The notes beneath the pieces are model-generated. The model had not been told where the DNA came from and did not search any database. It saw only the letters and a list, made by a program, of their open reading frames with translations. From Treponema sp. UBA1233 (GTDB lineage: Bacteria > Spirochaetota > Spirochaetia > Treponematales > Treponemataceae), in contig DBWR01000057.1 in the NCBI GenBank assembly GCA_002309305.1, positions 17,348 to 38,783 on the forward strand: a stretch of DNA of 21,436 bases. The letters run 5' to 3'. Within the stretch, counting starts at the first letter, position 1. Every line of letters starts with the position of its first letter. Shown here in pieces: positions 1 to 7,849 of this stretch. A program made the position numbers and the translations under genes.

Positions 1-1394
1 GTTCCCGTTCCCTTTTCCGCAGTGGTTTCCATGCAGCTAAGGATGTATCTTGCGGTTGAACTCTTTAAAACACGGTTTCCGTATTCTGGAGTGTGGGTGT
101 ATTCAACATTGCCGTCCTTGTCCGTAATCTTTTTGATGAACGAAAGCTTGAGCGGAAGTCCGTCGTTTGCAATTACACCTGCCGCCTGAACCATCTGAAG
201 CGCCGTAACCATAAGCTCCTGACCGATGGACATGGTTGCCTTTGTACGTGCAGACCAGCTTGCATCAGTGGGACTCTTTACAAAACCGTCTTCCTCGTAG
301 GAAAGTTCCACACCCGTAACCGAGCCGAACCCGAATTTGTGTATGTATGAAAGGAACTGGTCGGTGGGCAAAAGGTCGCTCATCTGGGCAAAGATGTCGT
401 TGCATGAAAGCTCCAGGGCACCGCGTACAGTCTGGTATCCGTGGTGGTCAAGACAGTGGATCGTTATGGTTTCGTTTAATCCCGTGGTCCTTGTGTAAAG
501 TCCGTCGCACAAGAATGAGGTATCCGTAGTTATCACACCCGAATCAAGATAAGAGGCTGCCGTAAAAATCTTGAAAACACTACCCGGTTCATAGCTGTAA
601 ACTGCGGGGCGGTCAATCTTTTGTGCATCCGTCGCATTTGAATAGTCATTCAGGTTTACGGAAGGAAGGCTTATGTACGAAAGGATTTCCCCTGATTTGG
701 CATCACAGGCAATGAGCATGAAACTTTCCGCCTGGGTTTCCTCCATGGAATCCTTGGCTATCTTTTCCAGCTTGTACTGAAGGTTTGCGTCTATTGTGAG
801 GTAGATGTTTTTTCCGTAGACAGTAGTGCCTGGTTCCGCCTCACTTATGTCTGGACTAAGGAGCTTCTGCTGGCTTAATTCTATTCCGCTAAGGCCCTTT
901 TCCTCGGTGCCCATGTATCCTATCAACTGGCTTGCAAGGTCATTCATCGGATAAACGCGCCACGGAATTGCATCAAAACGGCAGAAAACCGACCAGTCGT
1001 TCTGTTTGGCAAGCTCATAAAGCTCGTCGTACTGTTCCTGGGTGATTTTCTTCTTGATGAACGTAAACTGGGCATCCCTTTTGCTTTCGATTATGGATAC
1101 GATTTCTTCGGCAGGCATTTCAAGGACCGGAGCCATGACTGCCGCAAAAGTTGAAGGATTGCTGATCATCTTGGGAGTAACGCCGAAATGGTAGAATCGG
1201 GTCGGAACCGCAACAGGTTTTCCGTTTCTGTCGACTATGGAACCGCGTTCAACTGTGGGGGCGGAAGGAGCAATCGGAGTTTGGGGCTTTACCGACAGCA
1301 TTGAAAATGATGCGAATATAAGAACAAGTACAAGAATGGAAAGCACCAGAAATACAATCACTCTCCCTTTCTTTAAGAACCCGTTTACCTGCAT
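1..1394 (-). CDS. ftsI: Division-type class B penicillin-binding protein, C-terminus beyond window
   Basis: Peptidoglycan D,D-transpeptidase, most like the FtsI/PBP2B/SpoVD group. The frame is open from an ATG at 1394 to the window edge (464 codons). Visible: short basic cytoplasmic tail, one membrane anchor (about residues 11-33), the class B dimerisation motif RGSIVDRNG (50-58), then the transpeptidase domain with the active-site SVFK (S272-K275, inside YEPGSVFKIF) and SCN (S330-N332). The KTG motif should lie just outside the window; the last visible stretch, TTAEKGTG, is typical of what precedes it. The Ser to N-terminus distance and the sequence around residues 157-178 fit FtsI better than MrdA/PBP2. 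The start overlaps the end of the signal peptidase gene by 10 nt, so the two are probably translationally coupled. It is expected in the septal or elongation machinery of the inner membrane. FtsI rather than another class B PBP is an inference. Confidence 0.9.
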   Translation of the reverse strand, partial: MQVNGFLKKGRVIVFLVLSILVLVLIFASFSMLSVKPQTPIAPSAPTVERGSIVDRNGKPVAVPTRFYHFGVTPKMISNPSTFAAVMAPVLEMPAEEIVSIIESKRDAQFTFIKKKITQEQYDELYELAKQNDWSVFCRFDAIPWRVYPMNDLASQLIGYMGTEEKGLSGIELSQQKLLSPDISEAEPGTTVYGKNIYLTIDANLQYKLEKIAKDSMEETQAESFMLIACDAKSGEILSYISLPSVNLNDYSNATDAQKIDRPAVYSYEPGSVFKIFTAASYLDSGVITTDTSFLCDGLYTRTTGLNETITIHCLDHHGYQTVRGALELSCNDIFAQMSDLLPTDQFLSYIHKFGFGSVTGVELSYEEDGFVKSPTDASWSARTKATMSIGQELMVTALQMVQAAGVIANDGLPLKLSFIKKITDKDGNVEYTHTPEYGNRVLKSSTARYILSCMETTAEKGTG

Positions 1395-1891
1395 ATTATT
1401 CTACCCAAAATGTTTTTTTCGGGAACAAAACCATAATCCCTCGAATCAATTGATTTTGCCTCATTATCACCGATGGCAAGAATAGTCCCCGCCGGAACCT
1501 GATTGTTTCCCACCAAAAGATGATACTGCAGGGCCGTAAGAGAATACGACTTCCCACCCGCATAAAGATTATACCCAGAATCAAAAGAATATTCCAGTGG
1601 CATGCCGGAAATTGCCGCACAGCGCTTGACCACAAGGTTTCCTTCCATCCTGTAGACCACCACATCCCCGACTTTAGGCCTGCTCCAGCTGAAAAACTGA
1701 CTGTTTCCAAAGGGAATGTCCAGTCCGTAGGCCAGTTTGTTCATGAAAACGGAGCTTCTGTCTTTGAATGTCGGCTCCATTGACACTCCATTTACCCTAA
1801 AAATGTCAAAAACAAAGGTTTTTATGAAAATTCCTATAAAGGCCCCCAAAAGGAGTCCTATTAAAACATATTTTCTTGGAAATAGTTTCAT
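1385..1891 (-). CDS. lepB: Signal peptidase I
   Basis: Membrane serine protease that removes signal peptides from exported proteins. 168 residues, at the short end of the family but with all boxes: one N-terminal membrane segment (about 8-28), box B NGVSMEP with nucleophile Ser37, box D GDVVVYR...LVVKR with general base Lys89, and box E GDNEAKSIDSRDYG. One anchor and small size resemble Gram-positive-type or minimal SPases rather than the two-anchor E. coli form. It overlaps the PBP gene downstream by 10 nt and is divergent from the LysM/M23 gene across 63 nt. A GAGG lies 14 nt upstream of the ATG, a long spacing, so translation initiation may be modest. Confidence 0.93.
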   Translation of the reverse strand: MKLFPRKYVLIGLLLGAFIGIFIKTFVFDIFRVNGVSMEPTFKDRSSVFMNKLAYGLDIPFGNSQFFSWSRPKVGDVVVYRMEGNLVVKRCAAISGMPLEYSFDSGYNLYAGGKSYSLTALQYHLLVGNNQVPAGTILAIGDNEAKSIDSRDYGFVPEKNILGRIICR

Positions 1892-1954
1892 ATTATAGTT
1901 GCAAACCTCACAAATATTCTAATATGGAAAGAAAAGAATGTCGATACTTAAAAT

Positions 1955-3145
1955 ATGGAAATTATAAATTATACAGAAAAAAATACATATCATAGTTCAA
2001 TTGGTCTTAAAAAATTCTTTATCGGAATAAAAAGGCGCAGACCATTATATAAATCTTATGAAGCCAGCACATTTACCCTGCCAAGGTCATTTACCGTAAA
2101 AAGCTTTTTTCTGAACGCAAAGTCTTATTTTCAGTTTTGCACCCGCAAGGTACTGTCTCTCCTCCCATTTGCATGGATCATTCCGGCGGCAGTCGCATCC
2201 GTCTACATACCGGTAAAGGTTGTGGACACAATTTCCTACCGCGAAAGCTTTGCAACCGGAATTTCCCTGATTAACGATGACTCAAACACATTTACAGTCC
2301 TGGACAACGCCCTGACCGTATTTGCAATGAACAACGACGCCCATTTTGATGTATGGGGAAACGTATTGGATGAAGACGGAAATGCTGTGGTTCCAGTAGT
2401 TTCATACATGCAGCCGGTTTCCTTCCAGAATTATACGGTCCGCTCCAACGATACTGTCGGTGGAATCTGCTATAAATTCGGACTTTCAAAAATCGACACA
2501 ATCATCGGCGTAAATAACATCGCAAACGTACGTGACCTCCGCGTAGGACAAAAACTCCGCATTCCATCACGTGACGGCCTCCTTCATTCAGTAACCAGCG
2601 GCGAGACTCTGGAAAAGCTCAGCACAAAGTATTCAGTTAGCGTGGCAGACCTTCTTGACGTAAATGACCTTTCAAGCGCAACATTGAGCATAGGCCAGCA
2701 AATATTCATCCCGGGTGCAAGACTCGACAGCGACACCCTTGAGCGTGCCATGGGAGAAGTATTCCGCTACCCGATTACAGCTTCCTGGAGGCTTACATCA
2801 AAATTCGGTTCAAGAATCGACCCGATCTCCGGCGTAAGGAAAAACCACACTGGAATTGACATGGCTTGTCCAACCGGAACAGCAATCAAGGCCGCCATGA
2901 CAGGAACAGTTGCATTTACAGGCTACAACAATACATACGGATATTACGTAATCATAAACCACCACGACAATTATCAGACACTGTACGCCCACATGAGCAA
3001 AATCATCGCAAAAAAAGGTGACAGGGTTTCTCAGGGCGATAAAATCGGTCTTGTAGGTTCTACAGGATATTCAACTGGACCACACCTGCATTTTACGGTT
3101 TACAAGAACGGAAATCTTGTGGATCCTCAGACTCTCCTGAAATAA
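1955..3145 (+). CDS. Membrane-anchored LysM / M23 (LytM-type) peptidase
   Basis: Probable peptidoglycan endopeptidase or an EnvC/NlpD-like activator. Layout: basic N-terminal tail of about 65 residues, one membrane segment (about 67-88), a periplasmic linker, two LysM peptidoglycan-binding repeats (about 158-204 and 209-254), and a C-terminal M23 domain (about 275-396). The zinc and catalytic residues are present: H298 and D302 in NHTGID, H346 in YAHMS, H377 and H379 in PHLHF, so it should be active, unlike the degenerate LytM domains of pure activators. The long cytoplasmic tail before the anchor is unusual for exported M23 proteins. No clear Shine-Dalgarno sequence precedes the ATG. The next gene follows after 24 nt on the same strand, and the divergent neighbours are lepB and a PBP, giving a cell-wall context. 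Confidence 0.92.
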   Translation: MEIINYTEKNTYHSSIGLKKFFIGIKRRRPLYKSYEASTFTLPRSFTVKSFFLNAKSYFQFCTRKVLSLLPFAWIIPAAVASVYIPVKVVDTISYRESFATGISLINDDSNTFTVLDNALTVFAMNNDAHFDVWGNVLDEDGNAVVPVVSYMQPVSFQNYTVRSNDTVGGICYKFGLSKIDTIIGVNNIANVRDLRVGQKLRIPSRDGLLHSVTSGETLEKLSTKYSVSVADLLDVNDLSSATLSIGQQIFIPGARLDSDTLERAMGEVFRYPITASWRLTSKFGSRIDPISGVRKNHTGIDMACPTGTAIKAAMTGTVAFTGYNNTYGYYVIINHHDNYQTLYAHMSKIIAKKGDRVSQGDKIGLVGSTGYSTGPHLHFTVYKNGNLVDPQTLLK

Positions 3146-3169
3146 CTTTTTCAGTTTATGGGAGGATGA

Positions 3170-5338
3170 ATGAAACGAATTCATACCTTTGCACTGTTAA
3201 CGACAATTCAAATAGCGGCGGTATTTCCGGCTTTTTCACAAACTGGAACTGCCGCCACTTCATTTACACCCCTGGACATGGATTCCGGCAACCGTCTCCT
3301 CTTTAACATCAGGGAAGAATTTGCCACCTCAAACACCTTTGACTCACTTTTTTTAAGCACGATAGAAGAAAAACCTTCAGAGGCGTTCCCCACCGCATTG
3401 AGCGCCTGCCCCGAGCAGATGGAAATGCTGGACGGAGGAACTGCGGTTTTAATCATGAATAGATACGGAAACACAAAAATCAACTTGAAGAAAAACACGG
3501 TTGAATGGACTGCAAATCAGGAAAAGGCTGCTTCATCTTATTCAAGAACAAGTCCCGCTTCTGCAAGTCCCGACGGCAAATGGCTCTGTTTCCTCAGGCC
3601 TGCAGAAAACCTTGGTGCTCAAATCATACTTCAAAACACTGCAAACGGAAAGGAAGTTGTCCTCTCTGATGAATGCAGGAATGAATACGACAGGATTCCA
3701 GTAAAATGGGCTCCAGATTCCAAAACAGTTCTTTTTGAAAAAAACGGAATCATTTATTTTGCCACACCGGACTCAATGTTCCGGCCGCTGGTTCTTTCTG
3801 ATGACATGAGGATAATCGGAAGCGGTTCAATCAACTGCGTAAGCTGGACCAACGAAAAATTCATGCTGTATGTGCATGACGACATAATCTACAAAATCTA
3901 CGAAAACGAACTTTACAACCGCACCATGTATGCCCCTGTTGTCGGTTATGGAACGATTGTGGCACGCCTCCCCTACCTCTTTGATTCAGGAAGGGACAAG
4001 CTGTGGGCAAGTCAGGACGGCAAAAGTTTTGTTACGATTACAGGACAGAACATCGTCACATATTTTTCATGTGTACAGCAGGGACTTTATTTTGCCACCG
4101 TAAACGCAATGTTCCCAATTCCGGCAAGCGAAGGTTCTGTTGTTGACTCATTTGTTTATTGGAGCATGGATAAAAAGCCATACCTCTGGGTGGAAAGCAT
4201 AGGCTATGAAAATGGAGGCAGGACATCCAGCGCATATTCAATTGAAAAGAATGCGGCGCTAAAGGCACGGGCCAAAAATGCAGGTCTTCCGAAAGTTTCA
4301 CCCGACGGAAAGAAAATTGCATTTGCATCAGATTCAAGTTTCTATGTATATGACTTTTCCAGCTGGAAGAAAACCGCGGAATACACTTCACAGGCCGTAA
4401 AGTCCTTTTGCTGGAAAAATTCTTCTTCCCTCATTCTGGGAGGAAACAGTACAATCTGCGAATGGAACTGTTCAAACCTCAAGGAAAACTTTTTGTATTT
4501 GTCTTCAGCAAAGACAGCATGCTTCAGCGGTGAAAAAATTCTTGCCAACGATTCAAGCCGATGGTACGAATACATTCCCGAGACAGGCACGTGGAAGGAA
4601 ACAACCCAAAGCGGTAAAAAACAGAATTCAACGGTAAGCAACGGACGTTACAGGGCATACAGCGCAGGTTCATACATCAACATAAGGTCTTTGTCCGGCT
4701 CACTCCAGACATATCCTCTGTTTGCATCCGACGTCCAGACAAAAAAGGAATCTAAAAAAATAGCCATAGTATTCGACGCGATGGAAAATGCTGATGGTCT
4801 TGCAAAAGTTCTTTCCGACATCGAAAAATTCGGAATCAAGACGACATTCTTTGTCAACGGTGAGTTCATAAGGCGATATCCTCTGGAAACAAAACAGCTT
4901 GCATTTGCAGACATTGAATGTGCATCAGGCTTTTATTCAAGCGCAGACTTGCTTTCTCCAATGTTCGGAATTGACGAATCATTCATCAAGAGGGGTCTTG
5001 CAAGAAACGAAGATGAATTCCTTGCGGCCACAGGAAAGGAACTTTCACTTTTATGGCATGCACCAAACTACAAGAGCAACGAGATGATGCGCAATGCGGG
5101 AAGTGAAAGCGGCTACACTTATGTAGATGCAACACCGTTAAACATTTCAACGTCTTCAACTTCAATAATACAGGATGTGGTGGACAGCCTTAGGGACGGA
5201 AAAATTATTTCGCTTACTGTCGGAAAAAATACCGGAAAAGAAAACACCTACCTCACCGAGCATCTGGACCTGCTCTTTAGCACAATACTAAACGCAGGGT
5301 GGGAGATTTGTCCTGTTCAAGAATTGATTAAACGCTGA
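3170..5338 (+). CDS. Exported beta-propeller protein with degenerate NodB polysaccharide-deacetylase domain
   Basis: 722 residues. N-terminal signal peptide (about 1-23, ending AFSQ). The middle looks like a TolB/DPP-IV-style propeller, with blade signatures SPDGKWLCF near 133 and SPDGKKIAF near 377. From about residue 529 to the end is a NodB-homology fold: IAIVFDA...TTFFVNGEFIRR matches motif 1 of CE4 deacetylases (FDDG...ATFFVxG) but reads FDA (D536-A537) instead of FDD. The HxxxH metal motif is replaced by DIECASGFYSSADL with no His, the RxPxG motif by WHAPNYKSN, and the C-terminal His motif by IISLTV. The fold is thus recognisable but a catalytic metal site is unlikely. A good GGAGG sits 5 nt before the ATG. 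It is probably co-transcribed with the LysM/M23 gene and acts outside the inner membrane, perhaps binding wall or surface glycan. Confidence 0.8.
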   Translation: MKRIHTFALLTTIQIAAVFPAFSQTGTAATSFTPLDMDSGNRLLFNIREEFATSNTFDSLFLSTIEEKPSEAFPTALSACPEQMEMLDGGTAVLIMNRYGNTKINLKKNTVEWTANQEKAASSYSRTSPASASPDGKWLCFLRPAENLGAQIILQNTANGKEVVLSDECRNEYDRIPVKWAPDSKTVLFEKNGIIYFATPDSMFRPLVLSDDMRIIGSGSINCVSWTNEKFMLYVHDDIIYKIYENELYNRTMYAPVVGYGTIVARLPYLFDSGRDKLWASQDGKSFVTITGQNIVTYFSCVQQGLYFATVNAMFPIPASEGSVVDSFVYWSMDKKPYLWVESIGYENGGRTSSAYSIEKNAALKARAKNAGLPKVSPDGKKIAFASDSSFYVYDFSSWKKTAEYTSQAVKSFCWKNSSSLILGGNSTICEWNCSNLKENFLYLSSAKTACFSGEKILANDSSRWYEYIPETGTWKETTQSGKKQNSTVSNGRYRAYSAGSYINIRSLSGSLQTYPLFASDVQTKKESKKIAIVFDAMENADGLAKVLSDIEKFGIKTTFFVNGEFIRRYPLETKQLAFADIECASGFYSSADLLSPMFGIDESFIKRGLARNEDEFLAATGKELSLLWHAPNYKSNEMMRNAGSESGYTYVDATPLNISTSSTSIIQDVVDSLRDGKIISLTVGKNTGKENTYLTEHLDLLFSTILNAGWEICPVQELIKR

Positions 5339-6742
5339 TCATTCCTTTTTGAGGAATTTTGAAATCAGTGCATATTCAATTGAACCAAAGAATCGGCTGA
5401 AGATGTTTCCCTTTTCTATATCACGGTCTGCAACAAGAGGAACTTCCCTGAGAGTTGTTCCACTCAAGGTATATTTCAGGGTTCCGTAAACTTCTCCCTT
5501 TTTGACTTCTCCATAAAGTACATCCGGAATGCTTGCCCATGCCTTTACTTCCGATGCAGATTCCGTAGGTGAATTTCCAAACATGAATGGAACTGTTAGT
5601 GATTCATCATAAAGCGGAACAAGACATACGGCCTTTTCACTTCCTCCCAGAACGCCAAGCGTAAACTCATGTTTTTTCTCCGCCATGTCGGATGTGTAGT
5701 CTGCAAAATTTGAAAAAGCAAAGTCAAACAGAGCCTTGTTGTCCTGCACCCTGTAGCGGTTTCCTTCTTGTGTGGAAGAGCCCGGTCCCTGCATTGTAAC
5801 CGAAAGGAAGCGTGTTCCGTTTTGTTGTGCGGTAACTGAAATGTTATAGCCGCTCTCGTAGATGAATCCTGTTTTAAGTCCGTCGCATCCCTGTATCGTA
5901 TCAAGAAGGCGGTTTGTATTCATCTGCTTTACGCTGTTGACAGTTGCGCTGTTTTTAAGGCTGTCAGGAAGATTCTGTCTTTGTGGATATGTAATTGAAG
6001 GCTGGGAATGATAAAGTTCAAGTGTTTCCGGATATTTGTTCACGTACTGGCGTGCAAAAGTTGCAAACTCTCTGGCTGTGGTCAGGTTAAGTTCACTGTA
6101 GCCGCTTGATTCCACAAAATGGGTTTTGGTCAGTCCCATGTCGGACACCACTTTGTTCATGCGATCTACGAAATCATCCATGTTGCCGCAGACATAATTC
6201 GCAACAGCAATCGACGCATCATTTCCACTGGCAATCGCAAGTCCCAGAAGAAGCTCACGCAAAGTAACATGCTGTCCTTCATCCAGATACATTCTTGATG
6301 CATCAGCAGGAAGGTTTCTTGCCCATGACTCTGGTGGCAGTGGAACTTCATCATCAAGCGAAACCTCTCCGTTTTCAACAGCCTGGTAGACGACATACAT
6401 TTCCACGAGCTTGGTCATTGATGCAGGGGGAATCTCTTCATCAGCATTTTTTTCATACAGGATGCTTCCCGTCCTCGTATCGATTATGATTGCACTGCCG
6501 CATTTTACGGATGGCAAATCAGCCTTTACCTTATATGGCAGCGCAGACAAGGCGATGGAAGTTCGCTCGGGATACATTGAATCAAGATATCCCGCAAGCT
6601 CCTTTTTTTGTTCCGCATCAAGGGAAATGCTTTCTTTTGGATGAACGGCATTTTTTGCACCGGTATAAATCACCGCGGAAAAAGCCGCAAGGACAGCAAT
6701 AACACTAAATACGACAACAAGTATTTTACCAGATTTTTTCAT
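5339..6742 (-). CDS. dacA: D-alanyl-D-alanine carboxypeptidase (peptidase S11, PBP5-like)
   Basis: Trims the terminal D-Ala from peptidoglycan stem peptides in the periplasm. A TTG at 6748 could add two residues, but ATG at 6742 is preferred because AGGA lies 7 nt upstream of it and only 2 nt from the TTG, giving 467 residues. Numbered from the TTG: N-terminal membrane segment or signal (about 8-30), SMTK (S110-K113), SGN (S174-N176) and KTG (K292-G294, in CDGLKTGF), all three S11 active-site motifs in the expected order. A beta-rich C-terminal domain and a C-terminus ending FLKKE follow, compatible with membrane association. It starts 9 nt after the aroC stop, so it is in an operon with aroC. 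Its stop codon abuts that of the convergent propeller/NodB gene. Confidence 0.94.
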   Translation of the reverse strand: MKKSGKILVVVFSVIAVLAAFSAVIYTGAKNAVHPKESISLDAEQKKELAGYLDSMYPERTSIALSALPYKVKADLPSVKCGSAIIIDTRTGSILYEKNADEEIPPASMTKLVEMYVVYQAVENGEVSLDDEVPLPPESWARNLPADASRMYLDEGQHVTLRELLLGLAIASGNDASIAVANYVCGNMDDFVDRMNKVVSDMGLTKTHFVESSGYSELNLTTAREFATFARQYVNKYPETLELYHSQPSITYPQRQNLPDSLKNSATVNSVKQMNTNRLLDTIQGCDGLKTGFIYESGYNISVTAQQNGTRFLSVTMQGPGSSTQEGNRYRVQDNKALFDFAFSNFADYTSDMAEKKHEFTLGVLGGSEKAVCLVPLYDESLTVPFMFGNSPTESASEVKAWASIPDVLYGEVKKGEVYGTLKYTLSGTTLREVPLVADRDIEKGNIFSRFFGSIEYALISKFLKKE

Positions 6743-6751
6743 TTTCAATTC

Positions 6752-7819
6752 CTATTCTATTTTAGAAGATAAATTCCTCAGAAGAAGATCGGCAAGGGTA
6801 ATCGCCGTCATAGCCTCCACTACAGGAACAATTCGGGGACACAGACATACATCATGCCGCCCTTCTATCAAAATGTCACACTCATTCAGCGCAACATCTA
6901 CAGTCTGCTGTTTTATAAAAATGCTTGGAACAGGTTTTACTGCAACACGGAAAACAACATCGTCTCCACGAGTAATTCCTCCAAGGATTCCGCCCGCATT
7001 ATTGCTGGCAAAAACACCGCCATTCCTCATCGGATCATTGCTGCATGAACCGGTCAAATCGCTTGATGCAAAACCCGCTCCGAATTCAATTCCTTTTATT
7101 GCACCGATTGAGAGCATAGCCTGAGCCAAAAGTGCGTCCGCCTTGTCAAACACAGGTTCCCCAAGTCCCATCGGAACACCGCTTGCAACACATTCAACAA
7201 TTCCACCTGCTGAATCTCCCTTGAGCCGAAGTTCATTTATCTTTTCCGACATCAGTACGGCCGCTTCGTTGTCAGGGGCACGCATTGGGTTCTGTTCTAT
7301 TTCATCAAGATTGATTTTTGTGCATGAAACACCTGCAGCCTTTTTTGTGTATGCTGTAATCTTTATTCCGTATTTTGAAAGGAGCATCATTGCAATTGCA
7401 CCTGCAGCCACACGTGCACAAGTTTCCCTTCCGCTGGAACGACCACCACCGCGATAATCCCTGATGCCGTATTTCTGCATGTAGGTAAAGTCCGCATGTC
7501 CCGGCCTGAACTTGTCTTTTATGGAAGAATAATCCTTTGAAATCTGACTTGTATTTTGAATCATCACCGCAATTGGGGTTCCTGTGGTTTTCCCTTCAAA
7601 CACGCCGCTCAAAACCTGAGCCTTGTCCGCTTCTGACCTTGCAGTAACCGCCGCATTGTTTTTTGCACCAGGCTTTCTTCTGTCCATCATCTTCTGCAAA
7701 AAATCCAGATCAAAATCAATGCCCGCCGGACAACCGTCCACAATGCAACCCAGAGCCTCTCCGTGACTTTCTCCAAATGTCGTCACCCTAAAGACCTGTC
7801 CAAAAGAATTACCTGCCAT
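6752..7819 (-). CDS. aroC: Chorismate synthase
   Basis: Last step of the shikimate pathway: 5-enolpyruvylshikimate-3-phosphate to chorismate, using reduced FMN. 355 residues, normal for the family. Family signatures are visible: TTFGESHGEALGCIVDGCPAG near the N-terminus, DRRKPG, then RPGHADFTYMQKYG and the GGGRSSGRET segment near residue 125. The Arg/His residues of these motifs bind substrate and flavin phosphate. A GAGG lies 5 nt upstream of the ATG. It follows the 7TM regulator gene after 30 nt and precedes dacA by 9 nt on the same strand. The mixture of regulator, aromatic biosynthesis and cell-wall trimming is not an obvious pathway unit and may reflect only shared transcription. Confidence 0.97.
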   Translation of the reverse strand: MAGNSFGQVFRVTTFGESHGEALGCIVDGCPAGIDFDLDFLQKMMDRRKPGAKNNAAVTARSEADKAQVLSGVFEGKTTGTPIAVMIQNTSQISKDYSSIKDKFRPGHADFTYMQKYGIRDYRGGGRSSGRETCARVAAGAIAMMLLSKYGIKITAYTKKAAGVSCTKINLDEIEQNPMRAPDNEAAVLMSEKINELRLKGDSAGGIVECVASGVPMGLGEPVFDKADALLAQAMLSIGAIKGIEFGAGFASSDLTGSCSNDPMRNGGVFASNNAGGILGGITRGDDVVFRVAVKPVPSIFIKQQTVDVALNECDILIEGRHDVCLCPRIVPVVEAMTAITLADLLLRNLSSKIE

Positions 7820-7849
7820 AAAAACCTCAGTTCCCCATTCTACAGAATT

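Noticed and set aside
1924..1995. Short plus-strand frame starting at 1924, overlapping the start of the LysM/M23 gene
   Set aside because: 23 codons only, Lys/Tyr-rich from AT-rich DNA, out of frame with the real gene and without similarity to a known leader peptide.
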